From Aquibacillus kalidii (GTDB taxonomy: Bacteria > Bacillota > Bacilli > Bacillales > Amphibacillaceae), in assembly GCF_014280935.1 (NCBI RefSeq), contig NZ_JACLZI010000027.1:29593-93592 (forward strand): 64,000 nucleotides of DNA, given 5' to 3'. Positions 48,607-60,378 of the stretch are shown one piece after another (positions within the stretch are counted from its first letter, which is position 1; each line of letters begins with the position of its first letter). Under the pieces are notes generated by a model. It did no database searches and had not been told where the DNA came from. It saw only the letters and a list, made by a program, of their open reading frames with translations. Made by a program: the position numbers and the translations under genes.

Positions 48607-49130
48607 CGCTCTTCTCCTACCTCTTTAAGATAATCGGAAATCAATTTATCTTGATCCTGTGCATTTATCTCTTTTTCAATTACTTTCGTAGCAATTTGAA
48701 CAGACAAAGTAGCAACTTGGTCTTGAAGCGCCTTAATTGCTTTTTCTTTTTCTTGTTCAATATCTTCTTGAGCAGACTTTTTAAGACGTTCTGCTGCTAA
48801 ACGGGCAGCTTCAAGAATATCTTGTTCTTGTTTTTGTCCAGCCTTTTTAGCCTCATCTATAATACTCTGCGCTTCTTGGCGTGTTTGTTTTAATTGTTCT
48901 GCAGCTTCACGAGATGCTTTTTCAGCCTCTTTTCGATTCTTTTCTGCAGTATCTATTTCACTTGCAATATAATTTTCACGCTCTTCCATCTTGTTCATCA
49001 ATGGTCCCCATGCATACTTCTTCAATAGGACCATTAGAATTAGAAAGCTAATGAGTGCGAAAGCCATATCTCCAACACGGAAGCCACCAACTCCAGCCCC
49101 GATAACTAGCCAACCTGCATATGCTTGCAC
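48603..49130 (-). CDS. atpF: ATP synthase b subunit
   Basis: A 175-residue stator subunit with one N-terminal membrane helix (about 22-40) and a long coiled coil rich in Ala, Glu, Gln and Lys (NRKEAEKASREAAEQLKQ). The GTG start at 49130 follows AAAGGAG at nine bases. Confidence 0.95.
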   Translation of the reverse strand: MQAYAGWLVIGAGVGGFRVGDMAFALISFLILMVLLKKYAWGPLMNKMEERENYIASEIDTAEKNRKEAEKASREAAEQLKQTRQEAQSIIDEAKKAGQKQEQDILEAARLAAERLKKSAQEDIEQEKEKAIKALQDQVATLSVQIATKVIEKEINAQDQDKLISDYLKEVGEER

Positions 49131-49256
49131 AGTATTTCACTCCTTTCAGCGACCTATTTATTTCACTGACACAACTCTGTTACAGCGGTAAAGCATAAAG
49201 GAATGGCGAAGGTTGTCTTAGACGAACTTCGCCATCATCATTAGAATTTAATTAAA

Positions 49257-49511
<255 letters not shown>

Positions 49512-49516
49512 TTATG

Positions 49517-50634
<1,118 letters not shown>

Positions 50635-50813
50635 TGTTATTCGTCACCCGCTTTTTTCTATAAATGAATGGTTCCATACATTAACTCCCGATATGTATGT
50701 GCATAAAACAGTGGTCTGGTAGAAACAAGGTATTAATAAGTTTTGTGAAAGCACCTATTTTCTTCTAGCCACTTCCTAATAAATAATTTTATTAGATTAC
50801 CACAATCAAATTA

Positions 50814-50843
50814 TTCAGGCAGTGACAAACGTCACATCCTGAA
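50814..50843. promoter_or_regulatory. FNR-box-like palindrome in the atp leader
   Basis: On the minus strand TGTGA-CGTTTG-TCACT (50821-50836) equals the B. subtilis Fnr consensus TGTGA-N6-TCACT as I recall it. Flanking TTCAGG and CCTGAA extend it to a 30-base inverted repeat, so an RNA hairpin is an alternative reading. It lies about 20-40 bases downstream of the predicted transcription start. Confidence 0.5.
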
Positions 50844-50866
50844 AACCCTATCATCCACCATAAATT

Positions 50867-50895
50867 AGCATACAATAGGGGTAAGCCCTTGTCAA
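50867..50895 (-). promoter_or_regulatory. Sigma-A promoter of the atp operon
   Basis: On the minus strand a perfect -35 TTGACA (50895-50890) is followed after 17 bp by TATGCT (50872-50867). Transcription from about 50860 would give a leader of about 225 bases before atpI. The rest of the gap 50635-51109 holds no gene. Confidence 0.8.
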
Positions 50896-51077
50896 TCCGT
50901 TTGGACAAGAAAACAAAACATCAATTTCATCTAAAAAAGTACATATCAATCAAGAAGTTTTTAGAATATTCCCTCAAGAGGTTGCCATATCAAAAGCCTC
51001 ACCTTTCATTATAGTGGAAAAGTAATCGTGTAGATTCTACAATTTTGTGAATATTTGTTCGTTTGTCGAAATATTTT

Positions 51078-51101
51078 CTCCCCACCTAGAGTGGTGGGGA
51101 G
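51078..51101. terminator. Hairpin between the vpr-like gene and the atp leader
   Basis: A 9-bp perfect GC-rich stem (CTCCCCACC, GGTGGGGAG). The T-run ATTTTTC follows on the plus strand; the minus strand, where vpr would need it, has AAAATATTT. A TTTGTCGAAA box (51062-51071) lies beside it. Confidence 0.5.
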
Positions 51102-51109
51102 ATTTTTCT

Positions 51110-53308
51110 TTATTCCGGAAATGCAATTTGTAATGTTGTCTGATAGTGATGGATTTTACCATCCTTTGTTTCAATCGATATATTTGCTAGGTATTCGCCT
51201 TGCTTACCGATATCCCTTTTTTCCATTGATCCTTCGATTATACCTTGAGCAAGATCTTCTAATTCTAATAATGTTCGCTCGAAGGATAGTGAGTTAGGGT
51301 CATATAAATCAACGGTTACTTGTTCCGTTTTTTCTGGTAAATATAATCGATATTGGTACTGGTCATCTGAGAATTGCTTTAAGGAAAATTCCATTCCCAT
51401 CGCTTTCGGAAATTCTCCATCCTTATTTAAGAAAAGATATGGAAGTTTATAGCTTTTACTTCCTTGATTCAAGGTTATCCATCCCTGATGGATTCCAGTA
51501 TCCAGTCCTGAGCTTGTGATAGCTAACTCAACTTCGACTGTTTTTTTCTCACCAGGCTTCAATGTGAAACTTTTTGGAAAATACCACCTTAAGCCTTGCT
51601 TCTGTTCTGGAACCTCAAAATAATAGGTCTTTTCTTGGTCGGATACATTTTCCAATTGCATTTGGACGCTATGCTTTTCTTTTAACTTTTCAACTTTTCC
51701 AAAAGCAAGTAACGGATTTGTTATGATTAGATCTGTCTCTATTGCCTTGTCTGGTTGCATCCTGCCCATTCCTTGGTCAATCGGGTCATACAATTGTTCC
51801 CCTTTTGTTAATGGTAGTGCAGAAGTTAGTAAGGCCCCTTTTAACTGAGCCGGTGTCCAGTCTGGGTGTGCTTGTTTTACTAAGGCTAAACCACCAGCCA
51901 CATGCGGTGAGGCCATACTCGTCCCTTGTAATTCCTGGTATCCTCCTGGTACGGTGCTCATTATTGCTGCACCTGGGGCAACAATTTCAGGCTTAATGTG
52001 CCAGTTGGCTGTCACAGGTCCACGTGAACTAAAACCGGCTATTTGATCTTTCGTTTTTTTATACTTAGTATCTATCCAGTATTTAGACTGATTTGCTTGT
52101 TGCTTTAACCATTGGCCGTCTTTTTGTGAAATAGCTGCTACAGGAATCGTTATCTCGCCTTTGCCATCACTAACTGATCCCTGAAAAGGTCCCTCTTCAT
52201 TATTAAAAATGATGACAGCCTCTGCTCCTGCTTGTTCTGCCTTTCTTGCCTTTTCCGCGAATGGCACCTTTCCGCGTTGTAAGAGAACAATCTTTCCTCT
52301 TGCACCTGTTATTTCTTTATTCCCTATTCCTTCATAAGTAATTGGATAATCTTTTTGTAAATTCCATGGCTTTGAGCCGAGTAACGGTGACATGATAATT
52401 TGCTTATCCTCAAAAGAATCATAAAGAAATGGGATCTCTAATGGTGGTGTTGATGCTCCCACAGAGATAGCGTTTGTCGCAGTCGCTGGCGAACCAACAG
52501 TCCAGTTTGATGGACCAGCATTCCCGTTTGCTATTACAACAGAAACGCCCAGTTTAATAGCCTTATTTACCGCAATACTCGTTGGCCAGTCTGGTCCATT
52601 CACTGAATTTCCTAGTGACATATTGATGATATCCATACCATCCTTGACCGCTTTTTCAATTGCTGCAATTACTTGAATCGATGTACCACGACCACCAGGT
52701 CCAAGCGCGCGATATCCGTAAAGGTCAGCATCAGGCGCGATACCTTTCATATTTCCATCAGCAGCTATAATTCCTGAAACGTGGGTTCCATGCATCGTCG
52801 GAATCCCTTGTTCAGGCTGCGTTTCCAATGGATCATCATCTAGATCGACTAAATCATAGCCACCTTTGTAATTCTTCTTTAAATCTGGATGTCTATAATC
52901 TACACCCGTATCAATGACACCTATTTTGACACCTTCACCCGTGTAGTCGGTGCTGTTTTTCTGCTGATATTTTTCTTCCATCAGAAATGGAATACTTTTG
53001 TTTGGATTGGCTTCTGTATTTGTTTCGTATGTACGAACAGGATAGGCCTTTTTAACAAATTCCATTGAACCCATTCGTTGCAAGTTGCTAGGTGAACCCT
53101 TTAGGGCAAGCCCTGTGAAAATGGTGTCATATACTTGGACTACTTCGATATAAGGATAGTGGTTTTCAATGTACTCCTTTTGTTGAGCTGGGTCTCCATC
53201 GACTTCAATGATGATGGATTGCTCCTCGACCGCTATACCTTTTAATGGTGAAAGGAGAGTTGCGATTATTATGGTTACTATGGTAGTAATGATGTGTGTA
53301 CGTTTCAT
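51110..53308 (-). CDS. Subtilisin-family extracellular serine protease, Vpr-like
   Basis: A 732-residue exported protease: signal peptide (to about residue 26), inhibitor-type propeptide, S8 catalytic domain with Asp in GVIDTGVDYRHPD, His in MHGTHVSGIIA and Ser in QGTSMASPHVAGG. A PA domain (KIVLLQRGKVPFAEKARKAEQAGA) is inserted between His and Ser, as in Vpr. A C-terminal beta region of about 170 residues follows. AGAGGAG precedes ATG 53308. It lies between upp and the atp operon, together with a NERD gene. Confidence 0.93.
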   Translation of the reverse strand: MKRTHIITTIVTIIIATLLSPLKGIAVEEQSIIIEVDGDPAQQKEYIENHYPYIEVVQVYDTIFTGLALKGSPSNLQRMGSMEFVKKAYPVRTYETNTEANPNKSIPFLMEEKYQQKNSTDYTGEGVKIGVIDTGVDYRHPDLKKNYKGGYDLVDLDDDPLETQPEQGIPTMHGTHVSGIIAADGNMKGIAPDADLYGYRALGPGGRGTSIQVIAAIEKAVKDGMDIINMSLGNSVNGPDWPTSIAVNKAIKLGVSVVIANGNAGPSNWTVGSPATATNAISVGASTPPLEIPFLYDSFEDKQIIMSPLLGSKPWNLQKDYPITYEGIGNKEITGARGKIVLLQRGKVPFAEKARKAEQAGAEAVIIFNNEEGPFQGSVSDGKGEITIPVAAISQKDGQWLKQQANQSKYWIDTKYKKTKDQIAGFSSRGPVTANWHIKPEIVAPGAAIMSTVPGGYQELQGTSMASPHVAGGLALVKQAHPDWTPAQLKGALLTSALPLTKGEQLYDPIDQGMGRMQPDKAIETDLIITNPLLAFGKVEKLKEKHSVQMQLENVSDQEKTYYFEVPEQKQGLRWYFPKSFTLKPGEKKTVEVELAITSSGLDTGIHQGWITLNQGSKSYKLPYLFLNKDGEFPKAMGMEFSLKQFSDDQYQYRLYLPEKTEQVTVDLYDPNSLSFERTLLELEDLAQGIIEGSMEKRDIGKQGEYLANISIETKDGKIHHYQTTLQIAFPE

Positions 53309-53416
53309 CGTTGCATTTCTCCTCTGTTTTTTTCTGCTTAGTATGTGGGGGATGAGTGGATTTCATGCATGATTGTAGTTATTTGCTATGTGGTTTAGCT
53401 GTGAGAAATGAGTTTT

Positions 53417-53530
53417 GGCACATAACTTGCTTGTTTTGGCACATATGTCATTAGTAGCGGCACATATATGCTGTGTTTTGGCAGATAACCGGAGAGAAGT
53501 GGCACATTTCGACCTCATAGTGGCACACAA
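53417..53530 (+). repeat. 21-bp-phased degenerate motif array C
   Basis: GGCACATA-type cores start at 53417, 53438, 53459, 53480 (GGCAGATA), 53501 and 53522: six units exactly 21 bp apart, most preceded by TTTT or AGT. In-frame stops (TAG TAG) show it is not coding. It lies upstream of the NERD gene in the gap 53309-53647. Confidence 0.9.
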
Positions 53531-53647
53531 AAGTATTTACTCAGTTAAGCTATAGGTCTACGTAAATTATTTTACTAACTACAAAGGATTTTTCTATAAA
53601 TTAGCGAATATTTGAAGGGTGAACTTAAATTGGAATGGAGGAATTTA

Positions 53648-54601
53648 ATGAAAAATAGTTACCCACGCAATATTAAAGGGCACGAGGCTTTGTTACGACG
53701 GTTGGATTCTCATCATTATCAGTACCCGGTAATTGAAGATAATCTACGGAAATATATAGCAGGGTTCCGTGGAGAAGAAATAATATCCTATCAATTAAGA
53801 CGACTACCCTCCAACCGTTTCCTTGTACTAAAGGATTTACGACTGCAGTTTAATTCCCAGTATTTCCAAATTGACTTTCTAGTAATATGTGTTTATTTCC
53901 TTCTAATTATTGAAGCTAAAAACATAGCTGGCACTTTATTTTTTGATAAAGAGTTTAACCAAATGATTAGGACCTATAACGAGACGGAAGAAGGTTTTCG
54001 CAATCCCCTTAATCAAGTTTTTTATCACCAAGACTTACTTTCTTCATGGCTGTCCGCTCACCATTTTACCTTTACACCAATAAAATCCTTAGTAGCTATT
54101 GCGAATCCAAGTACAATCTTAAAATCAAACGCAGAAAATGACTTAATTTCTAGTAAGGTTGTCCATGCAGAAGAATTAGTAGCAAGAATAATGAAACTTG
54201 AAAAAAGATGCGAGAATACTAAACCTCTAACTAACACTTCTGAATTAGCTCAGATATTGCTAGATAACAGCGCCCCTCTCTTTACAAACCTTCTTGAAAA
54301 GTACAACATTCCACTTATAGATATTCAAACTGGCGTAGTTTGTCCATCCTGCTCTTCTAGACCGATGACACGGGTCACAGGTTCCTGGCACTGCGATGCT
54401 TGCTTCACTAATTCAAAAGATGCCCATATTCTGGCTTTAGAAGATTATCTCTTATTGATTTCTCCATCTATAACAAACTATGATTGCCGGAAGTTTCTCC
54501 ACTTAGAGTCACGAAAAGTAGCACATAAATTGATGTCTTCAATGGGGCTTACTTGCGTGGGAACAAAAAAAGGTGCATATTTCACTGATGCTCAGTTATA
54601 G
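53648..54601 (+). CDS. NERD-domain protein with C-terminal zinc ribbon
   Basis: A 317-residue protein. The nuclease-related NERD domain (about 35-160) has FQIDFLVI and, in the next strand, LLIIEAKNIAG; the Asp and the E-A-K triplet match the PD-(D/E)xK-like active site. A zinc ribbon follows (CPSCSS...WHCDACF, about residues 235-260), then a helical end. The function of such Bacillaceae proteins is unknown; a DNA-processing role is inference. ATG 53648 is chosen because TGGAGG is seven bases upstream; earlier in-frame starts lack a site. It is the only plus-strand gene between 26 kb and the end, and 21-bp arrays flank it on both sides. Confidence 0.75.
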   Translation: MKNSYPRNIKGHEALLRRLDSHHYQYPVIEDNLRKYIAGFRGEEIISYQLRRLPSNRFLVLKDLRLQFNSQYFQIDFLVICVYFLLIIEAKNIAGTLFFDKEFNQMIRTYNETEEGFRNPLNQVFYHQDLLSSWLSAHHFTFTPIKSLVAIANPSTILKSNAENDLISSKVVHAEELVARIMKLEKRCENTKPLTNTSELAQILLDNSAPLFTNLLEKYNIPLIDIQTGVVCPSCSSRPMTRVTGSWHCDACFTNSKDAHILALEDYLLLISPSITNYDCRKFLHLESRKVAHKLMSSMGLTCVGTKKGAYFTDAQL

Positions 54602-54623
54602 TGACTTAGCCTACAGCTGTTCT

Positions 54624-54740
54624 GGCACATAACTGTGGGGTTCTGGCACATAAGTTAATGGGATTGGCACATATCTCATAGGAGTTGGCACATAACAGAG
54701 GTAAAACGGCACATAAACCCCTTATTCCGGCATATAACTG
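54624..54740 (+). repeat. 21-bp-phased degenerate motif array D
   Basis: GGCACATA cores start at 54624, 54645, 54666, 54687, 54708 and 54729 (GGCATATA): six units exactly 21 bp apart, in the same orientation as arrays B and C. It starts 23 bases after the NERD stop. Confidence 0.9.
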
Positions 54741-54763
54741 CCCATCGATCGAAACCACATAAC

Positions 54764-54803
54764 AAAAAAATCAGACAGGCTACCTTACTTTGCCTGTCTG
54801 ATC
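54764..54803 (-). terminator. Rho-independent terminator of upp
   Basis: ATCAGACAGGC and GCCTGTCTGAT form an 11-bp stem; the minus strand continues into TTTTTTTG. Confidence 0.88.
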
Positions 54804-54816
54804 ATTTTAATTTATA

Positions 54817-55452
<636 letters not shown>

Positions 55453-55570
55453 TCACTCCTTCATTTTTTATAAAAGTTTGTCGACAATTGTCCATCCTAA
55501 AAAGTGTACGGTAAAATGACTTAGCTTTCAAGCATATACTATTAGTTTCTCCATTCTTTTTGCATTAAAA

Positions 55571-55602
55571 CAGTCCCTTGCCACAAAAATGACAAGGGAC
55601 TG
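55571..55602 (-). terminator. Rho-independent terminator of glyA
   Basis: A 10-bp perfect stem (CAGTCCCTTG, CAAGGGACTG) followed on the minus strand by TTTTAATGC. Confidence 0.8.
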
Positions 55603-55607
55603 ATCTA

Positions 55608-56843
55608 TTATTGATATAATGGGAATTTAGCAGTTAGTACTTTAACACGTTCCTTTGCTTCTACAAGCTTAGCTTCATCTTCATGATTTTTTAGTGTAAA
55701 GGCAATAATAGATGCAATTTCTTCCATTTCCTCCAAACCAAAACCACGAGAGGTTACAGCTGCAGTACCTACACGAACACCACTTGTTACAAATGGGCTT
55801 TCTGGATCAAATGGGATCGTGTTTTTATTTGTCGTAATCCCAACATCATCTAAAGCCTTTTCTGCATCTTTTCCAGTTAGGTTTAAGCCACGTACATCTA
55901 ACAATAAAAGATGGTTATCTGTACCACCAGAAACGATACGAATTCCTTCTTCTTGTAGCTTTTCACCAAAACGCTTCGCATTGGCAATAATATTCTTAGC
56001 ATATTCCTTGAAATCATCTTGTAAAGCTTCTTTAAAGGCAACCGCTTTAGCAGCAATAACATGCATTAAAGGGCCACCTTGAACGCCAGGGAAGATCGTT
56101 TTATCGATTTGCTTACCAAATTCCTCTTTACACAGAATCATCCCACCACGTGGACCACGTAATGTTTTGTGTGTCGTAGTTGTTACAAAATGCGCATGTG
56201 GAACTGGGTCTGGGTGTAAGCCACTAGCAACAAGACCTGCAATGTGCGCCATATCTACCATTAAATATGCGCCAACCTCATCAGCGATTTCACGGAACTT
56301 TTTAAAGTCAATTGTACGTGGATAGGCACTAGCACCAGCTACAATCAGTTTAGGCTTTACTTGTTTAGCCTTTTCCAGAATGGCATCGTAGTCAAGCTGT
56401 TCCGACTGCTCGTCCACTCCATACTCTTCAAAGTTGTAGAGCTTACCACTGAAGTTAACTGGGCTACCATGCGTTAAGTGTCCACCATGACTTAAATTCA
56501 TTCCCAAGACTGTGTCTCCAGGCTCTAAAACAGTAAAGTAAACGGCCATATTTGCTTGAGCTCCAGAGTGAGGCTGCACGTTAACATATTCCGCACCGAA
56601 AATTTTCTTCGCACGATCGCGGGCTAAATCCTCTGCGATATCTACATACTCACAACCACCATAGTAACGACGACCAGGATAGCCTTCTGCATATTTGTTA
56701 GTCAATACAGATCCTTGTGCTTCCATGACTGCCTGTGATACAAAATTCTCGGATGCGATTAATTCTATTTTGTCGTTTTGACGCTTTCGTTCCTTTTCAA
56801 TTGCCTCAAAAATCTCCAAATCATTCTGTTTAACGTGCTCCAT
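55608..56843 (-). CDS. glyA: Serine hydroxymethyltransferase
   Basis: A 411-residue PLP enzyme converting serine and tetrahydrofolate to glycine and methylene-THF. The PLP lysine is in [34 protein letters not shown] and [14 protein letters not shown] are family marks. AAGGGGG precedes ATG 56843. Confidence 0.97.
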   Translation of the reverse strand: MEHVKQNDLEIFEAIEKERKRQNDKIELIASENFVSQAVMEAQGSVLTNKYAEGYPGRRYYGGCEYVDIAEDLARDRAKKIFGAEYVNVQPHSGAQANMAVYFTVLEPGDTVLGMNLSHGGHLTHGSPVNFSGKLYNFEEYGVDEQSEQLDYDAILEKAKQVKPKLIVAGASAYPRTIDFKKFREIADEVGAYLMVDMAHIAGLVASGLHPDPVPHAHFVTTTTHKTLRGPRGGMILCKEEFGKQIDKTIFPGVQGGPLMHVIAAKAVAFKEALQDDFKEYAKNIIANAKRFGEKLQEEGIRIVSGGTDNHLLLLDVRGLNLTGKDAEKALDDVGITTNKNTIPFDPESPFVTSGVRVGTAAVTSRGFGLEEMEEIASIIAFTLKNHEDEAKLVEAKERVKVLTAKFPLYQ

Positions 56844-57002
56844 TACTTTTCCCCCTTATTATTGTTCCATCTTATTTTTATGTAAAAACGTTGGATGACA
56901 CCAATTGGTAGAAACCCTTCGTTTCACTTCTGAAATGATAACAAGTTTTAGCTAAGAAGTATTTTTTAGTACTAAGACTGCCTTTCCCATAACGGTTGAA
57001 GG

Positions 57003-57563
57003 TCAATCACAATTGCCTTGTTCCTCGATTGAATAAACAGCTCTTTCTCCACCAATCAGCCTCGGCCTAGTTCGAGCAGCATTTACCCTTGCATTTCCAA
57101 CATATCGCTGCTTTAAGCGAAGTGGGACTGCCACTCGCTTTAAATGCATCCCAATCATTGTTTCCCCTATATCAATACCAGCATCTGCCCGAATACCTTC
57201 TACCACTACTGCTTGATCGAAATGCTTGTAGGCATAGGCCGCCATCGAGCCCCCAGCTTTTCTTACCGGGATCGCGCTAACTTCCTCAAGTTGTCGCTGC
57301 AAGGCTGTTTCCTCTTCTACTACAATCGCCCGATTTAAATGTTCACAGCACTGGAAAGCTAGCTGAACACCAGCTTTCTCTTTTAATCTAGTTAATTGTT
57401 TAAACAGGATAGCTGCAATTTCTTCACTTCCAGATGTACCGATATGTTCCCCAGCAACCTCGCTTGTCGAACAACCAACAACAAACACGTTCCCTTTTTT
57501 TAAGTATCCACTTTCTAACCATTCATCTACTATTCCCTTGATATGATCTTCAAGCTGATTCAC
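57003..57563 (-). CDS. ywlG: YwlG family protein (TIGR01440)
   Basis: A 186-residue soluble protein of the YwlG/TIGR01440 family, with FVVGCSTSEVAGEHIGTSGS, CCEHLNRA and a C-terminal ARTRPRLIGGERAVY. The function is unknown; the conserved Cys and His residues suggest catalysis or metal binding. GTG 57563 is preferred, with GAAGGGA about eight bases upstream; the ATG nine codons earlier has its only site one base away. It stands between rpiB and glyA as in B. subtilis. Confidence 0.85.
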   Translation of the reverse strand: MNQLEDHIKGIVDEWLESGYLKKGNVFVVGCSTSEVAGEHIGTSGSEEIAAILFKQLTRLKEKAGVQLAFQCCEHLNRAIVVEEETALQRQLEEVSAIPVRKAGGSMAAYAYKHFDQAVVVEGIRADAGIDIGETMIGMHLKRVAVPLRLKQRYVGNARVNAARTRPRLIGGERAVYSIEEQGNCD

Positions 57564-57623
57564 GAAAACAGTCCCTTCGAAAAAAAACATACCTTTTCGT
57601 ACATTTTCTATTTAACTTCTGAT

Positions 57624-58067
57624 TTACTTTATCGCCTCGTAGTCACTGATTTTCCCTATCCGGTTAGCATGTCGTCCACCTAAAAATTCTGTTTCTAACC
57701 AGATTTTTGCAATATCTCGTGCAAGTCCTGGCCCAATGACACGCTCGCCCATTGCGAGTATGTTGGAATCATTATGTTCTCTTGTTGCTTTTGCACTAAA
57801 TGTATCATGCACTAAAGCAGCACGAATACCTTTTACTTTATTAGCAGCTATGGACATCCCAATTCCTGTTCCACAAATTAAAATCGCTCGATCGAATTCA
57901 CCATCTGCAACACGCTTAGCTGCAGGTATGCCATAGTCAGGATAATCGACTGAGTCTTCACAATTACAACCAATATCTTCAAATTCAATATTCATTTCTT
58001 CTAATAGGGAAGCAATTTCCTTTGATAGATTTATTCCACCGTGATCAGACGCAAGTATAACCTTCAT
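57624..58067 (-). CDS. rpiB: Ribose-5-phosphate isomerase B
   Basis: A 147-residue RpiB/LacAB-family sugar isomerase: SDHGGINLSKEI at the N-terminus, the active-site Cys in ICGTGIGMSIAANKV and the RATREHNDSN-type segment (SAKATREHNDSNIL). It interconverts ribose-5-P and ribulose-5-P. AAAAGGAG precedes ATG 58067. Confidence 0.93.
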   Translation of the reverse strand: MKVILASDHGGINLSKEIASLLEEMNIEFEDIGCNCEDSVDYPDYGIPAAKRVADGEFDRAILICGTGIGMSIAANKVKGIRAALVHDTFSAKATREHNDSNILAMGERVIGPGLARDIAKIWLETEFLGGRHANRIGKISDYEAIK

Positions 58068-58093
58068 AATGAATGCTCCTTTTCCAAAAAAAA

Positions 58094-59386
58094 TTAAGAT
58101 AATTTAAAATGGCTCATTTGCTTTTTCAATGTATGTGCATGATTCTCTAATGTAACTGCTAATTCCTCTAAATTCTCTGCTACTACTGTTTGCTCTTGGA
58201 TCGAGGCACTTACTTGTTGCGCCCCTGCTGAAGTTTGTTCCGCTATCGCAGAAACCTCTTGGGCCTGCTCTGAAGTTGCCTGAATTTCTTCGAGTTGTGT
58301 TTTTACTAGATCTGTAATTTGATTAATGGCTGAATCTACTTCGTTTACGGAATCTGACATAGATGAAATAACGTCTGTGACACCTTGACTATTCTTCGCT
58401 TTCTCTCGCGTTTCGTCTACATGTGCTTGCATTTTATTCACGACAAGCTTCACATCATCCTGCATGTTTTTAATAAGATCCGCTATATTTTTAACCGCAT
58501 CAGTACTTTGATCGGCTAATTTTCTAACCTCTTCTGCTACAACAGCAAAACCTTTCCCATGTTCTCCTGCACGCGCTGCCTCTATAGATGCATTAAGTGC
58601 AAGTAAATTAGTTTGCTCTGCTATTTCCCCAACCATCGAAATGACATTGCCAACTTCTGATGCTTTTTGTGAAAGTCTATTTACATCCTCTAATGAATGC
58701 TCTTGGGTTTCAGCTAGCATGAACACACCATTTAGAAGTTGATTAATGATTTCCTTCGTTTCTGTTAGCTGCTTCGTCATCGTAGCAGATTTCTCTCGTG
58801 ACTCTGTTGCTTTAGTTTGAACTTGACTAGCTATTCTTGTTGATTCATCTATCGATTCGGCAGTTCTTTGAATCGAGCTTGATGACTCTTCAGCCCCTGC
58901 AGATATTTGTCTTACCGTCTGCTCAATAACATTTGTTTGAGCAGCTGCACGGCTTGCTGCATCTTTGATTTTATGTACAGAAGTATTCGTCTCCTCAAAG
59001 TTTTGATCGATGTTGCCTAAAATCGATTTTAAACTTTCTATCATTTTACTAAATGATAATGATAGTGAGCCTATTTCATCCTTTGAATCTCTAATTTGAA
59101 CCTCAATATCTAGGTTTCCTTCAGCCGCTTGTGTCGCAACTTTGTCAAGCTGTATGAGTGGCTTTGTAATAAAACGCGCTGCTGAAAATGCTAGAATTCC
59201 TGACCATATAATCCCAAGCAGCAATGTTAAGGAAACAAATAGCGTTTCTGGTATTGCAATAAACGCTACTATATAATCCTGTAAAAAATAAATAAAAATA
59301 GCACTTGTTGAATAGGTAACGATGGCAAGTAAAGTTGTAAAAACAACTAACTTCCATCGTAGATTAAAAGTTGCCTTTCCCCTCAT
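58094..59386 (-). CDS. Methyl-accepting chemotaxis protein without a large sensor domain
   Basis: A 430-residue receptor: two closely spaced membrane helices (about 12-33 and 40-60), a HAMP domain ([20 protein letters not shown]) and a long signalling coiled coil whose hairpin tip is [20 protein letters not shown]. Because the helices are only a few residues apart, no extracellular ligand domain exists; it may sense membrane or cytoplasmic cues. AGGAGG precedes ATG 59386. Confidence 0.92.
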   Translation of the reverse strand: MRGKATFNLRWKLVVFTTLLAIVTYSTSAIFIYFLQDYIVAFIAIPETLFVSLTLLLGIIWSGILAFSAARFITKPLIQLDKVATQAAEGNLDIEVQIRDSKDEIGSLSLSFSKMIESLKSILGNIDQNFEETNTSVHKIKDAASRAAAQTNVIEQTVRQISAGAEESSSSIQRTAESIDESTRIASQVQTKATESREKSATMTKQLTETKEIINQLLNGVFMLAETQEHSLEDVNRLSQKASEVGNVISMVGEIAEQTNLLALNASIEAARAGEHGKGFAVVAEEVRKLADQSTDAVKNIADLIKNMQDDVKLVVNKMQAHVDETREKAKNSQGVTDVISSMSDSVNEVDSAINQITDLVKTQLEEIQATSEQAQEVSAIAEQTSAGAQQVSASIQEQTVVAENLEELAVTLENHAHTLKKQMSHFKLS

Positions 59387-59421
59387 GATTTCTCCTCCTA
59401 GATGTTTACCGCTAGAAAAAC

Positions 59422-60033
59422 TTATCCTCTTCTATTTTCTATTTTTTTTGCCAATAGTTCAACATACTTTTTCATTTCTTCTAAAGTTTTTTTATAAATT
59501 GACAAATCACCGCCAAAAGGATCTGAGATATCATAGTTAGGAAGTTTTGCTTCTAATACTTGAATATCACTAATTTCCATTTTTAAATGATCATATAGTG
59601 CGCGATCCATTTCATTATGGTCTAACTCTTTTCCACGTTCGGCTATGAATTCAGCACGCTTCTCTTCTAATCTGGAATAAGCTTTTTTCAACTTTTCCCA
59701 ATCATCATTTTCATCCAGTAATACGTACTCTTTTAAGGTGAATAATTTATCGTTAAAGGTAGGGTGTTGGACCGCAAGAGCTTGCTTATGGCTAGTAGTC
59801 ATTGTTAAAACTAAATCAGCCCAATTCAACAATTCTGGGGTAACGGTTTGTGATTGATGGTTAAGTGCAATTCCGTTATTTTGTAAGACAGCTGTTGTTC
59901 CCTCTGATGCAGGTTGGCCGTTCCCAGCATAAATACCTGCTGACTTCACCTCTGCTGTAGAGATTTTTCGTAATAATGCTTCTGCCATCGGACTTCTACA
60001 TGTATTTCCTGTACAAACGAACAATATTTTCAT
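59422..60033 (-). CDS. ywlE: Low-molecular-weight phosphatase YwlE (protein-arginine phosphatase type) with insertion
   Basis: A 203-residue phosphatase. The P-loop [14 protein letters not shown] carries the nucleophile Cys7 and the Thr that marks arginine phosphatases, which reverse McsB phosphorylation. The general acid lies in DPFGG. It is about 50 residues longer than B. subtilis YwlE as I recall it, since a charged helical segment ([13 protein letters not shown] to about LPNYDI) is inserted between FTLKEYV and DPFGG. GGGGG precedes ATG 60033. Confidence 0.85.
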   Translation of the reverse strand: MKILFVCTGNTCRSPMAEALLRKISTAEVKSAGIYAGNGQPASEGTTAVLQNNGIALNHQSQTVTPELLNWADLVLTMTTSHKQALAVQHPTFNDKLFTLKEYVLLDENDDWEKLKKAYSRLEEKRAEFIAERGKELDHNEMDRALYDHLKMEISDIQVLEAKLPNYDISDPFGGDLSIYKKTLEEMKKYVELLAKKIENRRG

Positions 60034-60276
60034 GTTTCTACCCCCATCAGTTATGAATTATTCTAGGTGGTTATCCTATGACTTCATTGCGCTAGAAGTT
60101 CTTATCCTTCCACAATGGTTTGATTTTTACTCTTTGTCAAAAACTATACCATATTGACGGGAAGGCTACAAAGTTAAGCGTTGACTATTTGCTTGTTTTT
60201 AAACAGGTTGTTTCCACCAAATGCGACGATTCTATTCCAGATTAAAATGGTTGTTGATCATTAAATTATTTCAACT

Positions 60277-60324
60277 AAAAAATAACTCGGCGTACCTTAT
60301 AAAAAGTAAGCCGAGTTATTTTTT
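60277..60324. terminator. Bidirectional-looking terminator after mntP
   Basis: AAAAAATAACTCGGC and GCCGAGTTATTTTTT form a 15-bp perfect stem around an 18-base loop, with A/T runs built into both arms. Confidence 0.85.
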
Positions 60325-60378
60325 CTATACGTATCATCAAGGGCCCTTTAAAACTGCTGGGTTTTTGCCCCGTCTTTT

